64,000 bases of DNA from Pseudonocardia petroleophila (GTDB taxonomy: Bacteria; Actinomycetota; Actinomycetes; Mycobacteriales; Pseudonocardiaceae). Shown here piece by piece: positions 38,269-46,330 of this stretch; positions within the stretch are counted from its first letter, which is position 1, and each line of letters opens with the position of its first letter. The DNA is taken from contig NZ_CP060131.1 of assembly GCF_014235185.1 (NCBI RefSeq), positions 2,797,501 through 2,861,500 of the forward strand, in the 5' to 3' direction. The notes beneath the pieces are model-generated. The model saw only the letters and a program-made list of their open reading frames with translations. It did not search any database and was not told the DNA's origin. The position numbers were made by a program, and so were the translations under genes.

Positions 38269-39095
38269 TCGCCGCGCGGCTGGGGCGGGCCGTCCTGACG
38301 ATCGGGATCGCCGTCGTGGTGCTGGTGGCGCTGTGGGCGGCGCTGCTCGCCCTGTTCGACGTCTCGTCGTTCGTCGGCAAGTCGCCGTGGGACGTGTGGG
38401 CCTACCTGTTCTCCGACGCGCCCGCCCGCGGCGTCCGGCCGGCGTCGCTCACCGCGGAGCAGGCCCGCGCCGACAGCCTCGCGGCGCTGGGAACCACGCT
38501 GGTCAACGCGGCCATCGGGTTCGCCTCCGGCATGGTGGTCGCCACCGTCGTCGCGATCGGGTTCGTGCTGTGGCGCCCGTTCGAGGTGGCGTTCCTGCCG
38601 ATCGCGATGCTGCTGCGCTCGGTCCCGCTCGTGGCGATGGCGCCGCTGCTGCTGCTGGTGTTCGGCCAGGGCAAGCTCGGGATCGCGGTGATCGCGGCGA
38701 TCGTCGTGCTGTTCCCGGCGCTGGTGAACATCGTGCTCGGGCTCGGCGCGGCCCACCCCCAGGCCCTCGACGTCGTGCGCGTCAACGGCGGGTCCGCGAT
38801 CACCGCGCTGGTGACGGTGCGGATCCCCTCGGCGCTGCCGCAGTTCCTCGCCTCGGCACGGATCTCGGTGCCCGGCGCGATCGTGGGCGCGATGCTCGCG
38901 GAGTGGCTCGTCGGGTTCGAGGGGATGGGCGGGGTGCTCTCGGGCTACAAGGGCTCGGGCAACTACGGCGGGGTGTGGACCGTCGTCGCGATGTCGGTGC
39001 TGGTGTCGATCGTGCTCTACGAGGTGATGACGGTGGTCGAGGCCGCGCTGCTCGCGCGCTGGGGCCCGGAGGCCGGGGTGGCCACCCGGGCGTGA
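38265..39095 (+). CDS. ABC transporter permease (second of pair)
   Basis: The protein has 276 residues and about six helices. VRVNGGSAITALVTVRIPSALPQFLASARISVPGAIVGAMLAEWLVG is the EAA loop, similar to that of the upstream permease. A longer first periplasmic loop (SSFVGKSPWDVWAYLFSDAPARGVRPASLTAEQARADS) distinguishes it. The GTG start overlaps the previous stop by four bases, so it belongs to the same transcript. It completes the importer; no further gene is coupled, and a convergent small gene ends 88 bp downstream. Confidence 0.92.
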   Translation: MIAARLGRAVLTIGIAVVVLVALWAALLALFDVSSFVGKSPWDVWAYLFSDAPARGVRPASLTAEQARADSLAALGTTLVNAAIGFASGMVVATVVAIGFVLWRPFEVAFLPIAMLLRSVPLVAMAPLLLLVFGQGKLGIAVIAAIVVLFPALVNIVLGLGAAHPQALDVVRVNGGSAITALVTVRIPSALPQFLASARISVPGAIVGAMLAEWLVGFEGMGGVLSGYKGSGNYGGVWTVVAMSVLVSIVLYEVMTVVEAALLARWGPEAGVATRA

Positions 39096-39182
39096 CCGCG
39101 CTCGGCACCACGGGACCCGCCGGGGACGCGCCCGTCGACACCGTGCGGGTGGGCCGGGTGCCGACGGGCGCGGACCGACGGG

Positions 39183-39398
39183 CTACTCCGACCGCGTGGG
39201 CTCGCTCTCGTCGTCGGAGTCGAGGTCGGTGGCGGCCCGCTCGGCCGCGCCCCCGCTGCCGCCGGAGTCGGTGTCGGGGGAGTCCTGCGCGGAGGCGTCC
39301 GCGGCGGCGTGCACGCGGTCGTCACCCGGCTCGGCCTCGGTGGGGTTGTCGACGCGGCGGGAGACGACGCGGTCGAGCTCCTCGTCAGATGTGCTCAT
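39183..39398 (-). CDS. Hypothetical small acidic protein
   Basis: This encodes 71 residues rich in Asp, Glu, Ser and Ala: MSTSDEELDRVVSRRVDNPT at the start, then a low-complexity acidic stretch ending DSDDESEPTRSE. It is predicted to be disordered with no membrane segment. Short acidic proteins of this type starting STSDEEL are seen in actinobacteria, but no function is known to me. It lies convergent to the permease gene and divergent from the acyltransferase gene (75 bp). There is no strong ribosome-binding site, so it is supported mainly by sensible amino-acid composition and placement. Confidence 0.5.
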   Translation of the reverse strand: MSTSDEELDRVVSRRVDNPTEAEPGDDRVHAAADASAQDSPDTDSGGSGGAAERAATDLDSDDESEPTRSE

Positions 39399-39473
39399 CC
39401 CGCCGGGTACCCCGGCCGGCCCGGGACGACACCGTCCCCGGCCCGGTCCGGCCGCGTCCGGCATCATCGGCGC

Positions 39474-40223
39474 ATGACGAGCATGTGGGGGTCGCCGCTG
39501 CGCGACCGCTGGGCCGGTCGGCGCGACCCGCGCCAGGCCCGCTTCCTCACCCTCGCCTCGCTGCGCTGGGTGCTGCGCAACCGGGCGTACACGCCCTGGT
39601 ACCTGGTGCGCTACTGGCGGCTGCTGCGCTTCCGGGCGGCGAACCCGCACGTGGTGCTGCGCGGCATGGTGTTCCTCGGCAGGCGCGTCGAGCTGCACGC
39701 CCGCGCCGGCTACGGGCGCCTGGAGATCGGCCGGTGGGTGCACATCGGCGACGGCAACTCCCTGCGCTGCCACGAGGGGTCCCTGCGGATCGGTGACAAG
39801 GTCGTCTTCGGCAAGGACAACACCGTCAACTGCTACCTCGACGTCGAGATCGGGGCGGCCACGATCGTCGCCGACTGGGTGTACGTCACCGACTTCGACC
39901 ACCGCATCGCCGACGTCACGATCCCGATCAAGGACCAGGGCATCGTCAAGACGCCGGTGCGGATCGGGCCGGACTGCTGGATCGGCACGAAGGTCTCGGT
40001 GCTGCGCGGCACGCGGGTGGGCCGGGGGTCGGTGCTGGGCGCGCACGCGGTGGCCCGCGGTGACATCCCCGAGTACTCGATCGCCGTCGGCGCGCCGGCG
40101 CGGGTCGTGCGCAACCGGCTCGACGACTACCGCGCCGCCGCCGACGAGCGCGCCGCGATCGCCGACATCGCCCGCAAGACGGCCGCGGCCGTGCAGGACC
40201 GGATCGCGCAGGCCGGATCCTGA
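39474..40223 (+). CDS. Hexapeptide-repeat acyltransferase (Rv3034c-like, MGLP cluster)
   Basis: The protein has 249 residues. An N-terminal helical region with WYLVRYWRLLRFRAANPHV precedes a left-handed beta-helix with hexapeptide turns (LEIGRWVHIGDGN, LRIGDKVVFGKDN, VRIGPDCWIGTKVSVLRGTRVG) and the C-terminal AVGAPARVVRNR motif of the maltose O-acetyltransferase group. DFDHRIADVTIPIKDQG carries the probable catalytic His. By family and position next to the GT4, GH57 and methyltransferase genes it corresponds to Rv3034c of the mycobacterial methylglucose lipopolysaccharide cluster; transfer of acetyl or another short acyl group to a glucan is the likely role. Confidence 0.88.
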   Translation: MTSMWGSPLRDRWAGRRDPRQARFLTLASLRWVLRNRAYTPWYLVRYWRLLRFRAANPHVVLRGMVFLGRRVELHARAGYGRLEIGRWVHIGDGNSLRCHEGSLRIGDKVVFGKDNTVNCYLDVEIGAATIVADWVYVTDFDHRIADVTIPIKDQGIVKTPVRIGPDCWIGTKVSVLRGTRVGRGSVLGAHAVARGDIPEYSIAVGAPARVVRNRLDDYRAAADERAAIADIARKTAAAVQDRIAQAGS

Positions 40224-40323
40224 CGGACTGAATCGATGTGACCTGCGTCCGAGCTGGTAACAGCCGGCCCGTGCCGACCGTTGGCCAGGGTGGAAGCGCT
40301 CACCGATCCGAAGGAGCTCCCCG

Positions 40324-40482
40324 ATGAACGACCGCACCGTCGCCCGCCTGCAGGAGCTCGAGGTGTCCTACACCGTCGCCGTCAACGAGGCTGTCGCCGA
40401 GGACCGCGACGACCTGGTCCGCGAGCTCGTCGCCGAGTACCCGAACGCGATCGCCGAGGCGCTCACGAGGGACGCCGCCTGA
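40324..40482 (+). CDS. Small conserved-looking helical protein (52 aa)
   Basis: The ATG is preceded by GAAGGAG 7 nt upstream, a textbook ribosome-binding site. The product starts MNDRTVARLQELEVSYTVAV and continues with charged amphipathic helix (AEDRDDLVRELVAEYPNAIAEAL) to the stop; it is acidic, cytoplasmic and lacks cysteines. Codon use is normal for the window. It ends one base before the convergent stop of the GT4 gene. The family is not one I can name. Its position inside the MGLP-like cluster suggests a role there, but this is only proximity. Confidence 0.7.
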   Translation: MNDRTVARLQELEVSYTVAVNEAVAEDRDDLVRELVAEYPNAIAEALTRDAA

Positions 40483-40483
40483 C

Positions 40484-41737
40484 TCACCTGCCGAACACGT
40501 TCCCGGTGGGGATCTTCGGGCGGGCCAGTTCCCTGGGGCCGCCCGCCGTCGTGCGGTCGTAGACCTGCGCGGTCGCCGCGGCGATGTGCGCCCAGTCGAA
40601 CTCGACGCCCAGCCGCGCCCGCGCGGTCCGGGCCCGCCGCCGTGCCGCCGCCGGATCGGCGAGGACCCGTCCGACCGCCCGCGCCAGCGCCGGGACGTCG
40701 CCGGGCGGGAACGAGACCCCACTGACGCCGTCGACGACGATGTCGCCCAGCCCGCCCGCGCTCGACGCCACCAGCGGCGCCCCGGCCGCGGCCGCCTCCA
40801 GCGCGACGATGCCGAACGGCTCGTAGCGGCTAGGGAGCACGACCGCGTCGACGCCCGCGAGCAGCGCGGCCAGGTCGGCGTCGGGCAGGTGCCCGAGGAA
40901 CCCGACGCTGCGCCGCACGCGGTGGGTGCGCACGGCGTCGTCGAGCAGCTCCGTCGCGGTGCCGGTGCCGGCGACCAGCAGCCGCGTGCCCGGGTGGGCC
41001 CGCCTGATCCGGGGCAGTGCCGCGATCAGGTCGTGGACGCCCTTCTCGTACTCCAGGCGGCCGAAGTAGAGCAGCAGCGGGGCGCCGTCGGGGGAGTGGC
41101 GCTCGCGGGCCGCGGCGACCCGGCGGCGCGGGACCCGCCAGCCGCGGGGCTCGATCCCGTTGTGCAGCACCGCGATCGGGGCGGGGTCGAGGTCGAACAG
41201 CTCGGCCACCTCGGCCCGCATCGCCGCCGAGCAGGTGACGACGGTGTCGGCGCGGTTCGCCAGCCACCACTCCGTGGAGTGCACCTGGCGGCTCGTCGCC
41301 GAGGACAGCCAGCCGTTGAACCGGCCCGCCTCGGTGGCGTGGATCGTGGCGACGAGCGGGGTGCCCAGCACGTCGGCGAGCGCGATCGCGGGGTGGGCGA
41401 CGAGCCAGTCGTGGGCGTGCACGACGTCCGGGCGCCAGTCGCCGAGGCGGGTGAGGGCGGCGCGGACCATCGCGTGGCCCATCGCGAGCGTCCACGCCAC
41501 CATGTCGCGGGCGAACTCCAGGTGCGCGGGGTCCTCGGCGACGCGCAGCACGCGCACGGCGCCGTCGGTGTCGAGGCCGGTGGGGTGGGTCCCGGCGTCG
41601 CTGCCGGTGGGGTGGCGGGACAGCACGACGACCTCGTGCCCCGCCGCGGCCAGCTCGGTGGCCAGCGCGTGCACGTGCCGGCCCAGGCCGCCGACCACGA
41701 CCGGGGGGTACTCCCAGGACACCATCAGCACCCGCAT
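40484..41737 (-). CDS. GT4 alpha-glucosyltransferase (Rv3032-like)
   Basis: The protein has 417 residues and a GT-B fold. MVSWEYPPVVVGGLGRHVHALA is the N-terminal glycine-rich loop; HAHDWLVAHP, LHNGIEPRGW and LLYFGRLEYEKGVHDLI follow; and LPSRYEPFGIVALEAAAAGAPLVAS is the C-terminal nucleotide-sugar and E-x7-E motif. In M. tuberculosis Rv3032 is an alpha-1,4-glucosyltransferase for methylglucose lipopolysaccharide and capsular glucan. With the GH57 branching enzyme and methyltransferase nearby, the same role is likely. TAGGTT (41744-41749, minus strand) is 6 nt before the ATG. Upstream lies the 22-bp repeat block. Confidence 0.92.
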   Translation of the reverse strand: MRVLMVSWEYPPVVVGGLGRHVHALATELAAAGHEVVVLSRHPTGSDAGTHPTGLDTDGAVRVLRVAEDPAHLEFARDMVAWTLAMGHAMVRAALTRLGDWRPDVVHAHDWLVAHPAIALADVLGTPLVATIHATEAGRFNGWLSSATSRQVHSTEWWLANRADTVVTCSAAMRAEVAELFDLDPAPIAVLHNGIEPRGWRVPRRRVAAARERHSPDGAPLLLYFGRLEYEKGVHDLIAALPRIRRAHPGTRLLVAGTGTATELLDDAVRTHRVRRSVGFLGHLPDADLAALLAGVDAVVLPSRYEPFGIVALEAAAAGAPLVASSAGGLGDIVVDGVSGVSFPPGDVPALARAVGRVLADPAAARRRARTARARLGVEFDWAHIAAATAQVYDRTTAGGPRELARPKIPTGNVFGR

Positions 41738-41784
41738 CGACAGAACCTACTAGCCGGTAAGCAACGCCCCGACACACCCCACCC

Positions 41785-42104
41785 CGGCGAGTTTGCCCAC
41801 CGCCCTCGGCGAGTTTGCCCACCGCCCTCGGCGAGTTTGCCCACCGCCCTCGGCGAGTTTGCCGCTGGCGCCCGGTGAGTTGTCCGGCCGTGCAGGTCGG
41901 GCCGGGGCGGGCGGCGGAGGCCGGCCGGTCGGCCACCGGGTGGCCGCAGCGATGGGACGCCCCCGTTCCCGTGTTCGAGCCAGCCGACTCGCCGGACGGG
42001 GTCGGCCAATTCGCCGGGTGTGGGCGGCAAACTCGCCGGGTGTGGGCGGCAGACTCGCCGAGGGGAAGCGGCAGACTCGCCGGGGGCGACGGCACACTCG
42101 CGGG
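41785..42104. repeat. 22-bp tandem repeats in opposed orientation (intergenic)
   Basis: The 377 bp between the GT4 start and the PhyH stop hold no gene. Three perfect 22-bp units beginning CGGCGAGTTTGCCCACCGCC run from 41785 to 41850, with a fourth decayed copy (41851-41870). On the other side, four units in reverse complement with the same 22-bp period run from 42017 to 42104 (core GGCAAACTCGCCG, progressively diverged). About 145 bp lie between. Each core GGCGAGTTTGCC is itself a partial palindrome. The two blocks could pair to form a very long hairpin upstream of the GT4 gene. Confidence 0.95.
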
Positions 42105-42114
42105 GTGGGGGGCG

Positions 42115-43071
42115 TCAGATCAGGGGGTTGAGTCCGCTCGCGACCACGGCCCCCGGCTCCGCGCCGGGGATGAACTTGCGCCAGTCCCCGCTCACCATCG
42201 TCGGGGCGTCGACCACGCGCACGCCGTCGGCGAAGTAGGTGGTGGCGAGCACCATGCGGGGAGCGGTCGTGCGGTTGGCGCCCGCGGTGTGGAAGCAGTG
42301 GGCGGAGTGGAAGCTCATCTCGCCCGCCGCGAACGGCCCGTCCTCGACGTCGACCTCGCCCGCCCGGAACGCCTCGGACACCCCACGGTCGTAGGACGTG
42401 CCGTGCTTGTCGAACGCGACGTCCTCCACCAGCCGCCACGTGTCGGCGCCGCGCGCGAACGCCAGCGGCCCCATCTCGCGCGGGGTGGGCTGCAGCGGGA
42501 TCCACGCCGTGAGGACGTCGGCGGAGGCGAGTGGGAAGTGGTGGGCGTCGAAGTGCCACGGGGTCCGCCCCGCTCCGGGCTCCTTCGACAGCGCGTTGTC
42601 GTGGTAGAGCCGGACGTGCCCGACGCCGAGCAGCCCGGCCGCGATCCCGCCGATCCGCGGCGAGAGCACCGCGGCGCGCAGCAGCGGGTCGTCGAGCCAC
42701 ATCATCTCCAGGCTCTGGAACCCGACGGCCGGGTCGACGGCCGCGTCGAGCATCTCCCGCAGCCGCACCCGCAGCCGCTCCAGCCCGCCCGGCGAGAGCA
42801 CCCCCGGCAGCTTGACGAACGAGTCGGCGCGGTACGCCGCGACCTGGGCGTCGCTGAGCGGGTAGGGCTCGGCCAGCTCGGCGGCCAGCGCGTCGTCGGA
42901 GGGGAGGGGGCCGGGGTCGTGCGGCGCGGGGTCGCTCAGCGGCCCGGACGGCGCGGGGCCGTCGGCCAGCGACATGTACCAGTCCCACCACTGGTCGTTG
43001 CCGCGGTCCCACTCCACCGCGACGTCCGATGCGGCACCCGCCGCGGTGGTGGCGGACAGGTACGGGTTCAC
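42115..43071 (-). CDS. Phytanoyl-CoA dioxygenase-family Fe(II)/2-oxoglutarate oxygenase
   Basis: The protein has 318 residues. FVKLPGVLSPGGLERLRVRL is the usual PhyH opening. The iron ligands are H173 and D175 in PWHFDAHHF and the distal His near 261 in HTAGANRT, with the Arg of ANRT for 2-oxoglutarate. It probably hydroxylates or otherwise oxidises a small molecule or glycan/lipid moiety. The GTG start overlaps the stop of the upstream methyltransferase by four bases, so the two are co-translated and probably act on the same substrate. It is inserted within an otherwise MGLP-like cluster and is not part of the mycobacterial version as I know it. Confidence 0.88.
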   Translation of the reverse strand: MNPYLSATTAAGAASDVAVEWDRGNDQWWDWYMSLADGPAPSGPLSDPAPHDPGPLPSDDALAAELAEPYPLSDAQVAAYRADSFVKLPGVLSPGGLERLRVRLREMLDAAVDPAVGFQSLEMMWLDDPLLRAAVLSPRIGGIAAGLLGVGHVRLYHDNALSKEPGAGRTPWHFDAHHFPLASADVLTAWIPLQPTPREMGPLAFARGADTWRLVEDVAFDKHGTSYDRGVSEAFRAGEVDVEDGPFAAGEMSFHSAHCFHTAGANRTTAPRMVLATTYFADGVRVVDAPTMVSGDWRKFIPGAEPGAVVASGLNPLI

Positions 43072-43889
43072 CGGCTCTCCCAGGTCATCAGGTGGGTCTC
43101 GTGGGTGAAGGTGTAGGCGCCGTCGGCGTCGCGGCACCCGGCCAGGTAGATGCCCAGCGGGCCGTCGGACTCCATCGCGTCCAGCGAGACGGTGGAGTCG
43201 AACGCGCAGCGCTGCAGGAACCCCTCGACGACGCCCCGGTCGGCCGACCCCGTCGTGTAGTGGATCGGGACGGTCTGCGGCGCGACCCCCGCCGCGCGCA
43301 GGGCCGCGTCGACGCCCTCCGCGTCGGTGTAGGGCGTGACCTCCGGTGCGAACTGGGCCCGGTAGGCCTCGTAGAACGCGAGGTAGTGCGACCGCGCGCA
43401 GGCCTGGGCGATGACGCCGAACCCGCCGGGCCGCAGCGCCGCCACCATCCGCGCCACGCCCGCGTCGAGCTGGTCGGGCGGCAGTGCGTAGAGCGCGTGG
43501 GTGGCCCAGGCGACGTCGTAGGCGCCGCGCGCCCGGAAGTCCTGCAGGAACAGCTCGTGCTCACCGGCCGCGGCGAACGGGGTGCGCAGCACGGCGCGGG
43601 CCTCGGCGATGCTGAAGCCGGAGGGATCGAGCAGGTCGACGGCGACGGGCGGGTGCGACGGCAGGCCCTTCTTCAGCAGCGCGGCCGGGAACTTCCCGCT
43701 GCCGCACGCGACGTCGAGCAGGCGGATGCGGCCGTCGAGGGTGTGGTCGCGCAGGTCGGCGGCCCAGTCGCGGGCGTCGGCGAGCTGCCGGTAGTCCTCC
43801 GTGGCGAGCGCGTAGAAGGCCTCCATCTCCGTGCGGCCCGCCTCGCTCCAGTGGTCGAGACTGCGTCGGGCCGTGTCGGGAGTGGTCAC
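43068..43889 (-). CDS. Class I SAM-dependent methyltransferase coupled to PhyH oxygenase
   Basis: The protein has 273 residues. IRLLDVACGSGKFPAALLKKG is SAM motif I; VAVDLLDPSGFSIAEARAVL and YDVAWATHALYALPPDQLDAG follow, and MVAALRPGGFGVIAQACARSHYLAFYEAYR gives the later motifs. The N-terminal helices TEMEAFYALATEDYRQLADARDW are substrate-cap-like. The substrate is unknown. The GTG at 43889 is preferred to a TTG at 43901. Its stop overlaps the PhyH start (GTGA), a strong sign of a shared pathway. Divergent, 60 bp away, lies another methyltransferase gene. Confidence 0.86.
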   Translation of the reverse strand: MTTPDTARRSLDHWSEAGRTEMEAFYALATEDYRQLADARDWAADLRDHTLDGRIRLLDVACGSGKFPAALLKKGLPSHPPVAVDLLDPSGFSIAEARAVLRTPFAAAGEHELFLQDFRARGAYDVAWATHALYALPPDQLDAGVARMVAALRPGGFGVIAQACARSHYLAFYEAYRAQFAPEVTPYTDAEGVDAALRAAGVAPQTVPIHYTTGSADRGVVEGFLQRCAFDSTVSLDAMESDGPLGIYLAGCRDADGAYTFTHETHLMTWESR

Positions 43890-43949
43890 CGACGAACCCA
43901 ACCACGCCGTTCGCCGCGCCGCGACCGGTCCGGGCCCCTACGTTGAGGT

Positions 43950-44798
43950 GTGACCACCCTGGGCTCGACCCTCCCGCTGGACCGTCTGCGCGACGAGCTC
44001 CGCGGGGCGAGACCCCTGCCGGCGCTGACCGGCGAGCGGTACGCGCTCACCCACGCCGCCTACGAGGCGGCGAGCGACCAGCGTCCCCGGCTGCAGGAGT
44101 GGATCTCCACGGTCCTGCCGCCGCTGCTCGACGGGCACGACCCGGTGCGGGTCGTCGGGGTCGGGGTGGGCGACGGCAGCGTCGACGCCCGGCTCGCCGC
44201 CGCGCTCGCCACGGGCGAGCGCCGGGTCCACTACACGGGGGTGGAGCCGCACGGGCCGTCGGCGATGGGGTTCGTCGGACGGCTGGTGGCGCTGCCCGCC
44301 GTCGCGCTCACGCCGGCGGTCGTGGTGGGGGACTTCGCCGACCACGACGCGGGCACCCCCGCCGACCTCGTGCACTTCGTCCACTCCCTCTACTACGTCG
44401 ACGACCTGGGCGCGGCCCTCGACCACGCGCTGACGATGCTGCGGCCCGGCGGCCTGCTCGTCGCCGCGACCGCCCCGCTCGCCCCGCTCTGCGTGCTCAC
44501 CGAGCTGCTCTGCCCCTGGGGCGAGCACCGGCCGTGGTTCGCCGCCGACGTCCTCGACGAGCTCGACCTCCGCGCGCTGGACGTCCGCACCGAGACCCTG
44601 GTCGCCCACCTCGACGTCACCGACGTCCTCGCCGACCCGTGCGGACGGGGCGAGGCGGTGTTCGACTTCCTGGTCGGGGCCCGCACCGCGTCGATGACCC
44701 CGGCCGTCCGCGGTGCGGTGCTCGACTACCTGGGCGGCATCGTCGTGGACGGGCGCGTCCCGCACCCGCTGGACATCATGATCGCGCGGGTCCGCTGA
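43950..44798 (+). CDS. Class I SAM-dependent methyltransferase (histamine N-methyltransferase-like fold)
   Basis: The protein has 282 residues. VRVVGVGVGDGSVDARLAAAL is an atypical motif I; VHYTGVEPHGPSAMGF, ADLVHFVHSLYYVDDLGAALDHALTMLRPGGLLVAATAP gives motifs II-IV. The ordering Y-x-G-V-E-P and H-S-L-Y-Y resembles histamine N-methyltransferase-like and some actinobacterial natural-product methyltransferases. The substrate is unknown. TACGTT (43939-43944) lies 5 nt before the GTG start, indicating a leaderless mRNA. It is divergent from the methyltransferase-PhyH pair and convergent with the GH57 gene (34 bp apart). Confidence 0.85.
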   Translation: MTTLGSTLPLDRLRDELRGARPLPALTGERYALTHAAYEAASDQRPRLQEWISTVLPPLLDGHDPVRVVGVGVGDGSVDARLAAALATGERRVHYTGVEPHGPSAMGFVGRLVALPAVALTPAVVVGDFADHDAGTPADLVHFVHSLYYVDDLGAALDHALTMLRPGGLLVAATAPLAPLCVLTELLCPWGEHRPWFAADVLDELDLRALDVRTETLVAHLDVTDVLADPCGRGEAVFDFLVGARTASMTPAVRGAVLDYLGGIVVDGRVPHPLDIMIARVR

Positions 44799-44832
44799 CG
44801 CACGAGGGGCGCGGGCCCCGCCGCCGCGCGGC

Positions 44833-46305
44833 TCAGCGGTCGAGGTCGCGCGCGTCGAGGTGGCCGAACGGCTGCGCGGGCCACCGGCCGACCAGGCGCG
44901 CTGCGGCCCCGCGGCGGCCGCCGTGCAGCAGGGCCGCCAGCTCGTCGACGCGGTGGGCGTGGCCGTGGGCGCGGTCGCGCGCGTACCCGGCCGCGGAGTC
45001 CTTGGTGACCATGAACGCCCAGTCGCTCGACAGCGCCAGCAGCGCCTCCTGGGCCAGCGCGTCGCGCAGCGGGTCGCGGCCGGGACCGGCCGGCGGCACC
45101 GACAGCAGCGTCTTCTGCACCGCCGCGTTGAGCGCGACGAGGTCCTCGACGCCCGCCCACACCCGCCAGTCCTTCCCCGACCCCCACGACGACGGCGGCA
45201 GGTCCACCGGAGCACCGACCAGGCCGGCGTCGACGGCCCCGCGCAGCGTCGTGACGCGCACCCCGGCGTCGGGCAGCGCGCGCAGCACCGCCTCCAGCCA
45301 CGCCGGGCCCTCGTGCCACCAGTGGCCGAACAGCTCGGTGTCGAACGCGGCGACGGTCAGGGCGGGCCGGCCGTGCTCCGCGCGCAGGCCCGTCAGCCGC
45401 TCGCGGACCACGGCGACGAAGTCGGCGGCGTCGCGCGCCACCGCGGCGGCCGCCCGCCGCGGGTCGTAGGGCGCCTTGTCGCCCGGCTCGACGGCGTGGC
45501 CGGTGACGCGCGCCGGCTTGAGGCCCGACGGGTGGTCGTAGGTGTGGAAGTCGCGGTAGTCGCGCCCGCCCGGGTAGCCCTTGCGGGGCGACCACACGCG
45601 GTAGGTGACGTCGAGGTCGCGGGCGAACGCGAGCACCCCCGACCCCCCGACGGGGCGGGCGAACGCGGTGTCGCCGCGCACCGCCGGACCGTCGACGAGG
45701 AACCGCGCCACGCCCGCGTCGGCGTACCCGTGCTCCATCCCCGGCGCGTACCCGCACTCCGGCGCCCAGATCCCGGACGGGCGGGTCCCCAGGCGCAGCT
45801 GCGCGTCGGCCAGGCCCGTGGCCAGCGCGAACTCCCGCACCGGCGGTTCCAGCAGCGGTGCGAACGGGTGCGTCGCGGGCCCGCCGAGCAGCTCCAGTGC
45901 GCCGGCGTCGGACAGCCCGCGCAGCAGCGGCGACGCCCCGTGCCGCCAGCGCCGCCCGAACAGCTCCAGCGCGGCGGTCGCGGCGCGGTGCTCGTGCGCC
46001 CCCAGCTCCGGCAGCCGGGCGGCGGCCTCGTGGGCGCGCAGCAGCCAGCCGCCGAGCCAGTCGTGGACGCCGCGCAGCGAGTGCGGGTCGTCGAGCTGGG
46101 CGGCGAGGACGGGGGTGACGCCGAGCGTCAGCAGGTCGCGGCGGCCCTCGGCGGCCAGGCGCTCCACGACGTCGAGGACGGGGAGGTAGGAGTGCGCCCA
46201 GGACTGGTAGAGCCACTCCTCGCCGACCGGCCAGCGACCGTGGTGGGCCAGCCAGGGGAGGTGGCTGTGCAGGACGAGGCAGAAGGTGCCGACGGGTTCC
46301 GCCAC
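44833..46305 (-). CDS. GH57 1,4-alpha-glucan branching enzyme (Rv3031-like)
   Basis: The protein has 490 residues. FCLVLHSHLPWLAHHGRWPVGEEWLYQSW is the GH57 region 1; SGIWAPECGYAPGMEH carries the catalytic Glu, AAFDTELFGHWWHEGP the catalytic Asp, and WGSGKDWRVW a later conserved block. The DUF1957 C-terminal domain with ALSSDWAFMVTKDSAAGYARDR is present, as in Rv3031, the branching enzyme of the mycobacterial methylglucose lipopolysaccharide pathway. A second branching enzyme besides glgB implies a separate glucan. TAGCGT (46312-46317, minus strand) is 6 nt before the GTG. Confidence 0.93.
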   Translation of the reverse strand: MAEPVGTFCLVLHSHLPWLAHHGRWPVGEEWLYQSWAHSYLPVLDVVERLAAEGRRDLLTLGVTPVLAAQLDDPHSLRGVHDWLGGWLLRAHEAAARLPELGAHEHRAATAALELFGRRWRHGASPLLRGLSDAGALELLGGPATHPFAPLLEPPVREFALATGLADAQLRLGTRPSGIWAPECGYAPGMEHGYADAGVARFLVDGPAVRGDTAFARPVGGSGVLAFARDLDVTYRVWSPRKGYPGGRDYRDFHTYDHPSGLKPARVTGHAVEPGDKAPYDPRRAAAAVARDAADFVAVVRERLTGLRAEHGRPALTVAAFDTELFGHWWHEGPAWLEAVLRALPDAGVRVTTLRGAVDAGLVGAPVDLPPSSWGSGKDWRVWAGVEDLVALNAAVQKTLLSVPPAGPGRDPLRDALAQEALLALSSDWAFMVTKDSAAGYARDRAHGHAHRVDELAALLHGGRRGAAARLVGRWPAQPFGHLDARDLDR

Positions 46306-46330
46306 CCCCGCACGCTACGGGAGGCCGCAC

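Noticed and set aside
41785..42104. CRISPR array
   Set aside because: The 22-bp units are contiguous without spacers, and no cas gene is present.
43889..43901. TTG at 43901 as start of the methyltransferase upstream of PhyH
   Set aside because: The GTG at 43889 gives a conventional MTTPDTARR start; neither has a Shine-Dalgarno sequence, so the more common codon was taken.
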